Shown here one piece after another: positions 1 through 11,919 of a DNA stretch of 64,000 bases; within the stretch, counting starts at the first letter, position 1; every line of letters begins with the position of its first letter. The notes under the pieces are model-generated. The model saw nothing but the letters and a program-made list of their open reading frames with translations. It was not told the DNA's origin and made no database searches. Both the position numbers and the translations under genes were made by a program. Source of the stretch: Berberis thunbergii (taxonomy: Eukaryota; Streptophyta; Magnoliopsida; Ranunculales; Berberidaceae); assembly GCA_003290165.1 (NCBI GenBank), contig QNQO01005837.1, positions 17,217 through 81,216 of the forward strand, given 5' to 3'.

Positions 1-879
1 TTCAAAAGTAAGGAAAATATAAGAATCGGACTCTGCACTACGGATAACCTAAATAGGGATTAGGTCCCCGCCTATTTTCCGCTACACTGATGCACGTTCA
101 ATTAATGCAGCACGCGGCTCAAGCAACGATTCAGACTCTCATCATCATAAGTGGTGTATCTTTTCAAGAGATGACTTAGCGAGCCGATGTTACGACCCAC
201 TAACTCGAGGGGAGTAGCTGATGATACATAAAAACAGTCACATCCCTAAGCCTGACACGTGTCATGATGATCTCGAGAAAATACAGGCCCCAGCGTTAGC
301 CTAACACTGATCCGGTCCAAGCGGTTTCAAGTCCGCCTAATCCAGTCCGCCAGACGAATCTGAACTCTTACAGCATGTTAGACTCACACGTCTCACAACT
401 ATCCTCAATACCTGTAAGTCCTACTAAGGCAAGTATCTCGAGGATCAGCTTCGAATGAGAAACTACAGCGGCTCTTTGCTTCCAACTATGAAGCAAATAC
501 CAGAGTACATTCCACACAGAGAAACTCCCTTCTACGGATTGATCTTGGATTGGGAACTATCTCTCGCGTATCTAATAACACAGGGCTAACATGGAACTTC
601 CCTCATACAGCACGACTCCTAATTAGAAAAAGGATCTTCACGAAGATCTCCTTCCTAAACTACGCCTACGATGGCCTGGTAAAATCGAAACTCCTGCACT
701 ATAAATAAGACAAGAGGTTGGTCAGCTAAGGTACGCTACAAATATCGTGTTTACAACATTACGCCTTCCTCACATCCATGTCTGACTTTAGCATCGCACA
801 TCGGCAATCACAACAGTGATTTGTGGCTCACGTGCGTTCCTTGTGCAAGTCAACAGGTCAACGAGTCTATGTCAAATCA
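1..879 (+). mobile_element. 3' end of a Tat-like Ty3 LTR retrotransposon (internal tail, PPT, 3' LTR)
   Basis: A purine tract at 207-214 (GAGGGGAG) is followed three to four bases later by TGATGATACAT at 219. This is the same PPT-to-LTR arrangement seen at 62435-62460 in the better preserved Tat-like element of this window. I therefore read 219 onward as a 3' LTR of a related family. A TATAAATA box lies near 701-708. The right end is uncertain; CA at 878-879 is a candidate. The 5' part lies outside the window, so the target duplication cannot be tested. No coding capacity is seen in 1-206. Confidence 0.5.
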
Positions 880-2544
880 GGGAGTGAAAAATGACTACAT
901 CGATACCATTGGAGAACTTTTTCTTTATTAAAAATTGAAATTGCATTACTTACGATTAAAAAAAAGATTTAGATTCAGAGTATATCTCATCTCAAAACCA
1001 CTAAACCAGTAGTACTAATATTGCTACTAATATCATTAACATGGACATAAGCATTGGAGAACTCTACCATAGACCATATATAAATAGTGTACACCACTAG
1101 AAAAATCATTCCATAGACTATCATATATAAATAGCGAAACCATACCTCATTTACATGAATCACATATTGCACCAATTATTAATTTTAATTTTTATTTTGG
1201 TAAAACTCATAAATAATAATTTTTTTTTAATATTTCAAAAACCACTTGCCAAATTTCCTAATAATTAAATTGCACTTATTGATTTATTAAATTCTTTAAA
1301 AAAAAATTGAATATATGCGTAGGCAGAGTGTGTCGACACACTAGTGTTTTTATAATCACATGTCAAGCTTTAGTACTTCAAGGAAAGAGTTGAGTGTGTG
1401 ATACCACAAATTTACTTATTGATATTAGTAGTTGTCTTTGACCATTTGACCAATAATAAAGCAATGAATTATTTACACCAATCAAATATCATAGTTAATG
1501 AGAATCGCTTAATATCTTAATCATTAGTAACCCACCACTTACTTTTTTAGATTATTTTTATGACTTGTTAATTGAGTTGAGACAATATAATATAAAATTC
1601 AACTACTAAGATTCTAGGTTTTACTTCAAACTTATCCACACAATTAAACAAAGAAATAATGTGCATTTTAGCATATCCAGTAGTCTTCTAAAAAATTTTT
1701 TCTTCTAAAATTATTGTATTAATTGTTTTTTCCCTACATATAAGGTTTAGAAGGATTCCTAGGGTGCCCCAGGTACCAATATTAGATGGGATTTAAAAGT
1801 CGTTTAAAAAATAAGTAAACCAACTCCGTGTCGTGGGCCTCGCAACCTTTGAAGGAGTATGTGGTGTTTAAAGCCCACTCGTCGCTGAAAGGATTGTGGA
1901 TTGATTTTTATTTTATCTTTTAAAAATGTCATCTACGTGTTTTACTTTTGTTCACGCATCAATTTAGAAATCCCTTCTATGACTCTTCGACCTGTTGACG
2001 TTAAAGGGAAGGGAATTTTAATGTAGACGTGAAGATAGAAGAACACTGGTTGACTTTTTGACTCATAAAACTAAAAGACATTATATAATATGGTTTAGGA
2101 GACTATTGGAGATGCTCTTAGGTTTTCATTTTCAAGATTTTTTTTTTCAACATGCACTGTTTTGGTTTATTAGTTAAGTTCACGGTGACAATTGACAAAA
2201 CAAATCTCAAAATGTCAGTATAAAAAAAATATAAATATTAATTTTAATAAAATTTTATTATGTCATTTGATTTGTTCAAATAGTTGTGATCGAACTAGAA
2301 AAATAGGATACATACATGAATAAATATGTGCCAAGACATTGATTTTTCAACATGTTGAGATGCATCCATTGATGAACCTTGAGAACTGGTGTATACATTA
2401 TATAACATGTTGGTACAAAAATCACTTGTGAAAAATCCAATAATCATGACACGTGATTTGTGATATGGGTGTGCAACGAATTTAGTATGTGGGGAAAATC
2501 TCATTCGGTTAGTTGGAGGCATATAATAGTTGTATATTGTAACA
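880..2544. other. AT-rich intergenic stretch, no gene recognised
   Basis: The stretch is AT-rich with scattered homopolymer runs. Only short open frames without family resemblance occur. The one distinct structure is a perfect 16-bp palindrome (AGTGTGTCGACACACT) at 1327-1342. No terminal repeats were found around it. Confidence 0.5.
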
Positions 2545-3110
2545 CATTTGTGTGGGAAGGCGATAAGGCTAACAAACTACAAAAGGGGTAATAGTTATAG
2601 TCATATCGTCTCGGTAGGAAAGGAGATGAGTTATATATGTGTGAGTTTCTATCCGACATGGTATGATGCATTTAAAACCGTGAAGGTAAGGGTGTGGGGG
2701 TAAGGTTCAAGAGCCCAAAATGAACAATATCATACCATTAGCATTGCTATCGTGTCACTCAGATATGAGACATTTTAAAGCCTTGAGGGTGATTAGGTTT
2801 AAAGCGAACAATATCATACACATGTGAATCAGATCGTTATAGAATGGTGTCAGAACTTGACCCAACTGGAAGTATGCTAATGAGGACATTAGGCTCCATA
2901 ACGGTGAATTGGAACTCTCTTGTGCGGGCAAGCGGTAAGGCCGACAGGCTACAGTATGGGGTAATGGTTATAGTTTCATATTGTCTGAGTGAGATAAATT
3001 AATGAACTATATATGTGCCAGCTTGTATCCCCTTGATATAATGCGTTTAAAAGTTGTAAGGGTTGTCAGGTCCAAAGCGGATAATTATACACCATGTAAA
3101 TCGAGTTGTT
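2545..3110 (+). repeat. Degenerate TRIM-like or LTR-derived tandem repeat
   Basis: Two diverged copies of one sequence follow each other. Copy 1 runs from about 2553 to 2775 and copy 2 from about 2922 to 3105. Shared blocks include the GGCGATAAGGC / AGCGGTAAGGC start, a GGGGTAATRGTTATAGT block and a GCRTTTAAAA block. Between them, near 2862-2875, is TGGTGTCAGAAC, one or two changes from the initiator-tRNA-Met primer site TGGTATCAGAGC. Two LTR-like copies with a primer site between them suggest a small TRIM-type element. It is old, and the ends could not be fixed. The 267-base open frame at 3002-3268 lies inside copy 2 and is probably chance. Confidence 0.4.
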
Positions 3111-3777
3111 GCATGCATGTAGTAAATAACTCTTCAGTCGATAAGTTGTTTTTTCTTGAATACATAACTGAATGTTACCGTATGATTGTGATGTCACCCA
3201 CATGGTATATAAAACGTAGTCACTTAATTAGAACATTCATAGTCGTTGGGAGTTGGAAACAACTCTAATCATGCCAACGACGAGTGAAAGCATCTTTTAT
3301 AGTTTAAAAAAAAAATTATCGATCGGAAAAGAATCGTATGTGTATAAAAGTCAAGAAACAAAAAAAAAAAATGGATGAAAGATAGGGAGTTCCTTGCGTT
3401 AAAAAATTAAGACAAAGTTACATTCGAAATTATGATATTCGTATGCTAAGTGGGTGTAGCATAATTTTTTTGTCATGTGCTTGGCATGAAGTCATAGAAG
3501 CGTTGAATAAAGCTCGAGAGAGTGCATGTGCTTGACACATAGAGAATTATGAACTGAGCATATTACATGAAGATAATTATTTTTATGAAAGTGGATAAAG
3601 CTTAAGGTGTGATACCAGCTATGTCGGCAGCTCGACATAGGAAATCAACTAGTAGAATTTGGACCAATAGGTGGACGAGAAAGTGGTCAGCATGAGGGGC
3701 ATCAACTAATAATTCAAGAAGTATACATGGATTCAATGCACATTTGAAATTAGTCAACTGGATCGGATATCAATTTG
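3111..3777. other. AT-rich spacer, nothing recognised
   Basis: The stretch contains A-runs and short open frames with no similarity I recognise. It ends at the hAT target site. Confidence 0.4.
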
Positions 3778-4151
3778 AGTTGAATTAGGGATGGCAACGG
3801 GGCGGATTGGAGCGGATTTGGACAAATCCATCCTCGCCTCGCTGGAGATTACGGATATCCAAATCTGCCCCGAATATCCGTTTACCATATTTTGTAAAAA
3901 CCATCCCCGAACCGAACAGATCGGTGGATATCCGCCTCGCCCAAAATACCCAGAGAAAAAAAAATTCTCAAAAATTACATAAAAATAGATAATACAAATT
4001 TGGTTTTTGTGAGATCATTCAGACATTACAAAAAATTCCAGAAATTAAAACCATACAAAAATTAACAAAAAATTACAGAAATTACAAACCATACAAAAAT
4101 TAACAAAAAAATTACAACAAATTCAAAAAAAATTACAACAAATTCAAAAAA

Positions 4152-4362
4152 TTCGAGATCTCAGATCCTGAAATCTGATCAGATCTTGATCGTGATCAGA
4201 TCTTGATCTTGATCAGATCTTGATCTTGATCTTAATCAGATCTGGATCAGATCTTGATCTTGATCAGATCATCAAGAATCAGATCTTGATCAGATTCGAT
4301 CATATCTTGATTAGATTCGATCAGATCTTGATCAGATTCGATCAGATCTAATCTTGATCTCT
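4152..4362. repeat. GATCTTGATCA-type simple repeat inside the hAT element
   Basis: Units such as AGATCTTGATC and AGATTCGATC recur with small changes for about 200 bp. The array is rich in the self-complementary GATC core, so it can pair with itself. It has no coding sense. Confidence 0.8.
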
Positions 4363-4429
4363 GATGGGGAAGAGGAAGAAGCCCATGTCTTTCGATCTCC
4401 AAGCTTCAAATAGAGGGAGCAGGGACGGA

Positions 4430-5110
4430 GCAGGGAGAGCGGTGTGAGGGAAGGCGACTGGCGAGGTGGTGGTGTGCGGTGTGAGGGAGCAGGGAGGGTC
4501 AAACCTCGAGCCAAATTCTTGTGTTCAAAATAGTGAAGCCAAGCCAAAGTAACTGAAAATGAGAACCAACACTAAATAATGATTTTTGAGATCCTATAAA
4601 AAGAACCCAAAACACACAAGAGTCTTTACCCATTCACCTTTGCTGGCTTAGTGAAACTTTCGACTATCTTTTTCTCCTCTTGGTGTCTACTGTTTTGTGT
4701 GTGAAGAGCTCAAAAAATTTCATCAATGGCTGCTACATTGTTGAGGTTGAGCAAGAAAGGGTGTAAGCTTGGAAACTATTTCCTTCAAAGGGGAGAGTTT
4801 TCTACCAGCCCCAGTTTGGATTCAAGATCATTTGTACAGAAAATTAGAGATTTGCCAATAGATGGAGCAGGGAGGGCGGTGTGAGGGAGGGCGACTGGAC
4901 GAGGTGGTGGTGTGCGGTGTGAGGGAGCAGGGAGGGCGGTGTGATGGAGGGCGACTGGGCGAGGGAGATCGCGGTGGTATGTGCGGTGTTAGGGAGGGCG
5001 ACTGGGCGAGGTGTAGGCAAGGTGGTGTGCGACTGAGCGAGAGGGAGGGAGATCGCTCTGGAGACTTCTCTGCGTGTGAAACGCAGAGAGGGAGAGGCGG
5101 GTGTGAGGGA
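4430..5110 (+). repeat. GC-rich minisatellite flanking the captured gene piece
   Basis: The unit is roughly GGAGCAGGGAGGGCGGTGTG, GAGGGAGGGCGACTGG and GCGAGGTGGTGGTGTGCG. It occurs once at 4430-4500 and several times at 4862-5110. The captured piece (4501-4860) sits inside this array, which suggests that the repeat or its breakage served as the entry point. Open frames here are driven by composition. Confidence 0.7.
4501..4878 (+). pseudogene. Captured 5' end of a gene with a mitochondrial-type presequence
   Basis: This block differs in base use from the surrounding GC-rich repeat. A possible TATA stretch (CCTATAAAAAG, about 4593-4603) and a pyrimidine-rich leader precede ATG at 4726. The open frame begins MAATLLRLSKKGCKLG and continues with FLQRGEFSTSPSLDSRSF, then enters the flanking minisatellite and stops at about 4881. 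The start is basic and hydroxylated, lacks acidic residues early and holds an RGEFST motif, which is typical of a matrix-targeting presequence with a cleavage site. The mature protein is missing, so the donor gene cannot be named. It looks like a promoter plus first exon taken up by a hAT element. Confidence 0.55.
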
Positions 5111-5347
5111 GGATTAAGGGTTTAATCTCCTTATATAGGGAAAGGGTATTGTTGTAATATTACCTTATAAACGGATATTTGCGGGTGGATATGGCTAAAT
5201 CCGTATCCACCCCGAATAATGAACGGTATTTTTTAGATACTCGAAACCACCCGAAAATCCATTCAATCATATTCAAAACCGCTCCAAACGAATTGGATCG
5301 GGCGAATATCCGTAAAAATCCGCCCCACTGTCATTCCTAAGTTGAAT

Positions 5348-6179
5348 TGCAAGTTTTGGCAGTGGTAAATGATGGGCCATACATTTTTTTTTCTTCAGAG
5401 ATATCCTGACATTACATTAAATGCTTAAGATATAGACATTTACAAACCAATTGAAATATAAATAAAAGCTCTTGGACAACTTAGAGGAGGTTAGATTCGA
5501 AGAGATCAAGAAACTCTCTTACTCTCATCTCGAATGTACTTTGCTCGGTTACTTAATTTTTGACTCATTAATTAGTTACACGTTGGATACTCGTAAGATT
5601 GGACAATACAAGGGTGTGTGTGAGTTGATTTGAGAAGTTTGCGGCAAACATCAAACTGTAAGATTATCGGGTTGGAATTACTCATATCGCGAGAAAATAT
5701 CAAAAAACTTGGAACCAACAATAAGTATTTATGCTGAAATAGTTAACCTAACCAATTTTTTTTTATTGCACAACAATATCAAAGCTTGCCATTGTCAATG
5801 CAACTGTATCTTTATTGGAAAACACCTACCAAACCAACAAGTGAAGATGCTCTTAGGCTCCAAACAAATCATATTATAAACGATTTCCATTATATATTGG
5901 CACTAAGAGTATTACATAAATTCCCTATCTAATCCGTTTTTTTTTTATATTCACTTATTATGTGAAATTATACCTAATCCTAGTAATTAGACATACAACA
6001 TTGAAACCTTCAAGCTTTCAAGGAGAATTTTTGTTAAAACCATTATGGCATTAATTAAAGCAAAATATTACAAAAGTTTGATCCAACAAGATTTACCAAA
6101 TCATGAGCCTCTATATTGAGGTTTCTACTAAGATAATAACAGTACAGTTTGATTAATAAGTAATATTTTGATGTTGGTG
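5348..6179. other. AT-rich spacer between hAT and LINE
   Basis: No gene, terminal repeat or long open frame with family likeness was found. T-runs near 5757-5766 and 5939-5949 could mark a degraded poly(A) tail of the minus-strand LINE, but this is not secure. Confidence 0.4.
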
Positions 6180-8800
6180 ATCAAAGGTCGCCAAACCCAC
6201 TTTGAATAGGTTGTGTTGCCTTATTGGTTGTGGTCCTGAAGGATTGCATTTAGTGTGCTAGAGTCACCCATGAGTAAACCCTTCTGTCAGTTTCGAGCTT
6301 GAACAAGAAAGAACTTAATTAGTTGCATAGCATTTCGCCATGGTATTGTTAATGAATTTTTCATCAATTTTGAAGGTCACTTGTTCCATAACTCAACCAT
6401 GAACATCAACCGCAAAACTCTCACAGCTCTATGTTTAGGTGCATCATAAAAGCTAGCAACATAGGTAAATAAAACATTGTCAGAGTCCACTAAATGAAAG
6501 ATATTGTCTCCATCTGTACAATTCAGCCTATAGTACTATGTAGTGAATGATCTGGCTTGGATCAAGACATCTCTAGAATTCAAATTTCCAAAAGGATTCG
6601 GTCTCCTATCAATATTTTCCTCGCTCGCATAAAAAAGGTTCAAATAAGGGAATTAATTTCTTAGGTCACTCAAGTCACTGAAATTGTGAAAGGACCGAGG
6701 ATCAATCCTTCTAGGACGTCGGGGAGTATATGTTCCATCATGCCTATCAACATCATGTAAATCCTGAATGTTCAGTCTGTTGTTGCAGGCTATGCTGTTA
6801 GAGTTACTATGTTTTCTCATCTGGGAATCATTTGCAGCAAATTTCAAAATGAGATAAAGGGAACTGTATGATTCCAGACCAGTATTATGATTTTGGGTCT
6901 GATGGGAGCCTATGTCTTGTGGAGTGAGAAACCGTTGTTTTTTCTACGAAGACCATAGTTTGTGAAAAGCCTTGATAAACAATTGAGGGTTGCATTTGGC
7001 TTTTCTAAAAATGCAGTCATTTTTTTATGTTCCAAATGATTTGATGATCACGGTGAATTGAGAAAGCACATGAGCCTCGGTTGTTTCCTAAATAAAGGAG
7101 AATAATTGATGGATGTTAGCATCTCTAAAATTTTTATTCAACCAATCAATTGGAAGTGGTGAGAGTTTCCACCAATGGTGGGTGATAGGACATTGGAAGA
7201 ACAGGTGGGCCGCATCTTCCAAATGATTGTGACAGAAAACACAAAGGTCTTCAATAGGCGTATGGCGACAAACCAAACTGGCTAGAAGCGGAACAACATT
7301 TTGGCTAAGTTTCCAAAAAGAAATATGGCTCGAGGAGGAGTTTTGATGCGCCTCAATTTTCGAAAGAGCTTATTCATACTAGGCAGTGGAGGTATGTTTG
7401 AAGTAGAACTTTTAAGGTTTTCTTGAAAAAAAGCTTTGGTGACACTCTTCACCGAGAATTCCCTTTTTTGTCAAAAGTCTAAAAATCCTGTCAAAGCAAG
7501 CAGAAAGTTGAATGGTGATGTTGAGGATGCCATTAACAATCGGCTGAAAAGAGGGACAAAATAAGTTCCTTATTCCAAATAAGCTCATTATGGGATGGGG
7601 AGAGCCAAAGATCCGGGATAGTGCGAATTTTGTCGGAGAGGTTAAGGGGGTACTTAATTTGGATACAGTCTGCAAGAACAAGACCAGGTTTGACCCAGTG
7701 GCCTTCTCAAAGGTCAGTTTGACCACCAGAAAACATTTGCAAGAAAATCGATTTTTTCATCTTGTAAAGAGCCTTTAGACAACCTCTCAAAGCAAATGAG
7801 GCAACAAATTGGTTATTGGTGACCTGATATAGAGTCTTATTGTGAAAATAAATGGCTTTCAACTTTTTAACTCTCTTATTGTGGGGGAACAATAAGAATC
7901 TGCCAAATGTTTTTTTACTATCAAGACAAGATTTCTTGTTTTGGAGATGAGATATTAAGGCCTCCCAGAACCAATGAGGTTCCATTTGCACATGTGTTTT
8001 GCCTTACTGTCCTTGACTCCATTCCACCAAAAATTTCTTGCCAGTTGATCAAGATTTTTTGTGATCGTATCAGGCATAATGAATGATTACATAGTGTAGA
8101 ACAGAATAGAGTTTAAGATTGCTTTGATCATTACCGTTTTACCTGCTTGAAAGAGAATTTTTTATTTTCAGCTTGCAAATTTGTTATTGACCTTATCAAT
8201 CAGGAATTGAAAATCAATAGTCTTTCGCTTAGATAATAGTAGTGGCTTTCCCGAGTATTTATTCTTAGGGTTATAAGATTTTGTTTTAAAAATTCAATAA
8301 ATCATCTTAGCATGGCGAGGACATTGGTGTTGTAATAAGCAAAAGATTTATCAAAATTAACAGTTTGTCCTAAGACCTCGCAATAAGACTGAAGTACATG
8401 TTTGACATTGTGGACTTCAGCCAAATATGCTTGACAAAAAACCATCAGATCATGAGCAGGGAGGAGGTGACTGATTGAAGCAGAACACCTTCTAATTTTG
8501 ATTCCTTTGATAACACCATTCTCTTTAGCTTGAATAAATACCCTGGAAAGGATTTCAACCACAATGATGAAGAGATAGGGAGATAGAACATCTCCCTAAT
8601 ACCTCTTGAAGGTTTGATTGTTGGGAACGGCAAGCCATTGAGAAGAACTTGAAGAGATGATGTAAAGATACATTGCTCAATGAGATTGATCAAGTCAGAA
8701 GCAAACCCCATTTTTTTAGAATGTCCAGCAGAAAAGACCATCCAAGACGATTATAGGCTTTGGCCATATTTAGCTTGATAGCCAATTGTTTTTTATCTAG
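6180..8800 (-). mobile_element. 5'-truncated, decayed L1-type LINE
   Basis: Read on the minus strand, pieces occur in the order expected of a plant L1 ORF2. A reverse transcriptase part (8741-8302) has LINLIEQCIFTSSLQVLLNG and then ISHLLPAHDLMVFCQA; the usual F/YADD core is damaged. A connecting region follows (7991-7707). A zinc-knuckle domain of the zf-RVT type (7276-7088) has the spaced C-x2-C ... H pattern in CVFCHNHLEDAAHLFFQCP. A weak RNase H-like tail may extend to about 6180. The endonuclease domain is absent, so the copy is 5'-truncated near 8800. Stops and frame changes separate all parts. It is inactive. The 3' boundary and poly(A) tail were not fixed. Confidence 0.75.
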
Positions 8801-9314
8801 AAAAAAAAAGTTTCGTAGCAACGCTAGCGTTATAAGTAATTGATCTATAAAATTATTTTAAGGAGAGTTAAATCCCATGTAAAATATACTTCAAAGTGGT
8901 ACACACCAATGACCTTCAACTAGAATAATGGAGATGGGATGATATCATGCAAATGTAATGAGGATGGACCACCAAGAAACTATCCATGTGTACTAATTAC
9001 GTGGCTGCCTATTAACTCTCAAGTGCTTTGCTTTGTCAACAAAATCCTGACAAACTTAGATACCACACACTAAATAATCCACACTTTTTTGTCCATTCCA
9101 TATAAGCTTGGATCTAGTGATTTTTAATATTCTTATAATATTCACAAATTATAAAATATTCTTCCATTGTTTTCTAAATTATGTAAGGACAATGTGAACA
9201 AATTGTGGTGGGTCACTACCCACCTGGCAACCTTCTCATTTTTTCTAAATTTCCACCCAGGAAACTTATGCATATCAGTGAATTTTTTTAGTTCAAGAGC
9301 CGAGCGAGGGTAAA
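8801..9314. other. AT-rich spacer, nothing recognised
   Basis: No open frame with likeness to a known family and no terminal repeats were seen. Confidence 0.4.
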
Positions 9315-9426
9315 GAGTGAGGGATGGGTGTAATCATCTATCCCCTTCGAAATAAGTGATGTTTCGTATTTTGTGGTAATTTCACTTATTTTGAGGCAAA
9401 TGGGTAATTACACCCATCCCTCACTC
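9315..9426. mobile_element. Short foldback MITE, about 112 bp
   Basis: GAGTGAGGGATGGGTGTAAT at 9315-9334 is the near-exact reverse complement of ATTACACCCATCCCTCACTC at 9407-9426. Further inside, TATTTCGAAGGGG-like and TATTTTGAGGC-like segments also pair, so most of the element folds back on itself. No convincing target duplication was seen, so the superfamily is open. Confidence 0.7.
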
Positions 9427-10200
9427 CTTCCATGGCTTCCTAAAATTTAAGTTAGTTCAAACATGATGTATTTTAATAAAAGTTGTTTTTATGTATTTAT
9501 TTATTTTAAATTTGGACAATTGGAGTAGAGGGTGGATTCGTGTTAGGATGGCAATGGTAGATCCTAGCATGTGTCCCATTTAATTTATTTTTATATAATT
9601 CATATCTGCGTTATCTCATTTGACCTATCTTAGTATTGCTCCGTTTGTCCAATGAGGCTTCTAATGGTTGTTAAATTCCTGCTCCATTTAACTGTTTAAT
9701 CTCCGCATGAGTTTTTTGGTCTTTGAATTGGGTCGATATGACCAAATCTGAATCATATCTGCCTCATTTGGAGGGCCGAGGCGGGTTCGTGAAAATGGAT
9801 TTTCCTACTAACTGTAGTTCCAATTCTAGGGCTTGTAACCCTAACAAGCATGGATTTTTATAATATGGTTTTTGATTATTTAAATGTTTATGTATGAATG
9901 AACAAACTCATCAGGAATATTGTTTCATTATTTTATTGTAAAAGGTATTTAATTATAAAAGTCACCAAGGACAAGGAGCATTCCATACGTTCTTTTATTC
10001 TTGGCCAAAAATCATAATCGTGATTTGTTTATTAGGACTAATTTCACTTGTGTTATATTATTCTCTTTCCTTGTGGTATGTTCAAGTTCAAGGGTGGCAA
10101 AAGTAAGGTGGACTTGATAGAATAGGTTTATGCTCCATGAGGGTGTTTAACTACGTGTATACCGAAATGCTTGTCAGAGGGAAGATATAAGAAAATCAGG
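9427..10200. other. Spacer with a possible degraded hAT relic
   Basis: Around 9544-9560 the text GGATGGCAATGGTAGATCC resembles the end of the hAT element at 3786. Near 9770-9790 a GGCCGAGGCGGGTTC block resembles its other subterminal part. The ends are too eroded to define. No gene was seen. Confidence 0.3.
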
Positions 10201-10209
10201 AAAAAATAA

Positions 10210-11487
10210 GAGTAATTCTAGATGTCGAGGGTTTGGGCGAGGGAAGTGCGTCACACGCGAACAGCTGACGTGGTGAAAAAAAAGAAAGAAAGAGGGAAAT
10301 CGAAAATTTGGGGGAGAAGTTGGAGGGAATGGAGAGCTTTCTCCCCATTTTCAATCCACAGAGAGCTCTCCACCCCATTTTCTCCCTCTCCCTCTCCCCA
10401 AATCCATCTCCACAGACTCTCCCCAAATCCATCTCCACATAGAATCCCCACAGAGAAGAGAAGAGAAGCCGACGCTCTCCCTCTCCCCAAACCACACTCG
10501 ACAGAGAAGAGAAGACCGACGGTCCATCGCCACCCTCTCCGAAGAACGAGAAGAGAAGAACCTCCATCGCCACCGTCGTCCCCATTCGAAGAAAAGCTTG
10601 ATCTCCCCATCAGAAAAACTCAACCGAAGGTAAGTTTCTCCCTCATTTTTGGGTGAGTTCTTATAGTGGGTTTCTAGATCTAGGGTTTCTACTAGATCTA
10701 GGGTTGAGAATTGGGGTTTTCAAAAAAAAAAAAATTGTCTTGTTTCTGTTTTTAATTACCCCATGAGAGAATCTTGAGGATTATTTATTTACTGTGATTG
10801 ACTCCATTTGTTTTTAGGGTAACCCTCTGAGACTTCCTCTAAGATTAGGTTGTCACAGCTCAGTTTTTTACCATTTTCATGTAAAGTAGGAAAGCAATAA
10901 TGCATTCTGTTTCTGAAAAGGGTCTATTTTGAGGGTGGAGTTACTTAAGATTGCAGCCTATTCATTGATATACATGGACTTTTGTTTGCATACTTGCTAC
11001 TCTAAAAAATGATGTTCAATTGAGGTGGAGGATATATCATACAGTATTAGTAATAAGATGGGAAAAAAATAATTATTAATGTAGTAAGGGTGGTTGTAGT
11101 GCAAAGTGCAAGGATGGTGTGAGTGAGTTTCCATGTGCCTACATCATATCTTTGGTGTATAAATCCATCTTGTTTGAGTTGGTTTTCAATCCATTATTCT
11201 TTGTTGAGTATAGGACTTTTACTTGAGGAGAGCTGATGTAAGTTCATTTTCTTGTGGAATTTTTGTTTCCAGTAATTTTCATCTTATATCATTGTGTGCC
11301 TTTGTTGCATTGTTGCAAGTTTGTCTTTCTTGTCAATTATATATTGTTATTCTAATGGATGCCTGTTTGATGATATGTGAAATACTGAAACATATTTTCT
11401 TTGATTATTCAATACCCCTTTGATGAAATTCGAAGTTTTAACTCTACTGTGACTTTGTAAGTCGCCAATTTGACATGTTTTAGGGAG
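10210..11487 (+). repeat. MULE-A left TIR
   Basis: The TIR holds, from outside inward, a short terminal motif, a GC-rich and pyrimidine-rich leader-like block to 10629, a consensus splice donor (AAG|GTAAGT, donor at 10630) and AAACCCTA/TAGGGTTT boxes near 10672-10705. A T-rich intron-like stretch follows. The inner end is at GTTTTAGGGAG (about 11487). This is the layout of a plant 5'-UTR exon plus first intron. The 435-base open frame inside (10222-10656) begins only 12 bases from the transposon end and is mirrored in the other TIR. I regard it as composition-driven. Confidence 0.85.
10630..10635 (+). promoter_or_regulatory. Splice donor closing the TIR leader exon (left arm)
   Basis: CCGAAG|GTAAGT matches the plant 5' splice-site consensus. 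The same junction is mirrored at 15733-15738, and related donors occur in MULE-B at 16916 and 39557. Conservation across both MULEs suggests that the site matters. Confidence 0.6.
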
Positions 11488-11642
11488 TACGTACCAACCA
11501 AGACTCACTAATGCCACTCCTCAACCTCCCTTCTCCTCTTCCTTATTTTCCTGTCTGTAAATAAACAGATCTTAACAAACAGGTTTTCACTTCTGATTTT
11601 CTTTCGGATTTTGTGGAAAACGTTTGCATTCATTTTCTATAG

Positions 11643-11753
11643 GTACGCGGGCTAAAAAAGAGAAAGGAGGAAGCTTTTGCTGAAGCTAAGCTAGCTCTTG
11701 AAGAGTACGAAGAATCAATGAAGAACTTGGAGGATTCAAATATCAGAGCATGA
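11643..11753 (+). pseudogene. Captured exon of an unidentified charged helical protein
   Basis: An acceptor (TTTTCTATAG|G) ends at 11642. The frame then reads VRGLKKRKEEAFAEAKLAL and EEYEESMKNLED and stops at TGA (11751-11753). The dense Lys/Glu/Ala pattern with Leu spacing predicts a long alpha helix or coiled coil. I could not identify the donor gene. A 14-base word, GCATGACCTAGTAC, is repeated just after the stop (about 11748 and 11777), a likely scar of a junction. The exon is co-oriented with inward transcription from the left TIR. Confidence 0.5.
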
Positions 11754-11919
11754 CCTAGTACTGATAGTGTTTACCAAAGCATGACCTAGTACCTTACTCT
11801 TAAGCACTTCACTTATAAGTTTTTTTGTTAGGAAATCACTTAATAGAAGCCTCAAGCTTGCTTGAATTAAATTTGTCTACTTCTAGGAAGAAATCTAACA
11901 ATGTAAGTAAACTTTTCAG

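Larger units (their letters stand above)
3786..5339. mobile_element. Non-autonomous hAT transposon with 8-bp TSD
   Basis: The left end reads TAGGGATGGCAACGGGGCGG. The right end, read on the minus strand, is TAGGAATGACAGTGGGGCGG, so the inverted repeats match with a few changes. Immediately outside, AGTTGAAT occurs as a direct repeat at 3778-3785 and 5340-5347, the 8-bp target duplication expected of the hAT superfamily. The 1554-bp element has no transposase frame. It contains an AT-rich left part, a GATC-rich repeat, a GC-rich minisatellite and a captured gene 5' end (separate entries). GGATATCC-type subterminal motifs lie close to both ends. Confidence 0.88.

Noticed and set aside
1327..1342. 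16-bp palindrome as a regulatory site
   Set aside because: It is an isolated palindrome in AT-rich sequence without a gene nearby. Chance or a relic of a MITE cannot be excluded.
9544..9830. Second hAT element
   Set aside because: It resembles the ends of the 3786-5339 element, but no target duplication or paired ends could be fixed.
10222..10656. 144-codon open frame in the MULE-A left TIR, mirrored at 15712-16149
   Set aside because: It starts 12 bases from the transposon end, is GC-rich and has long open frames in other phases too. It is interrupted by a good splice donor, and MULE-B does not keep the frame.
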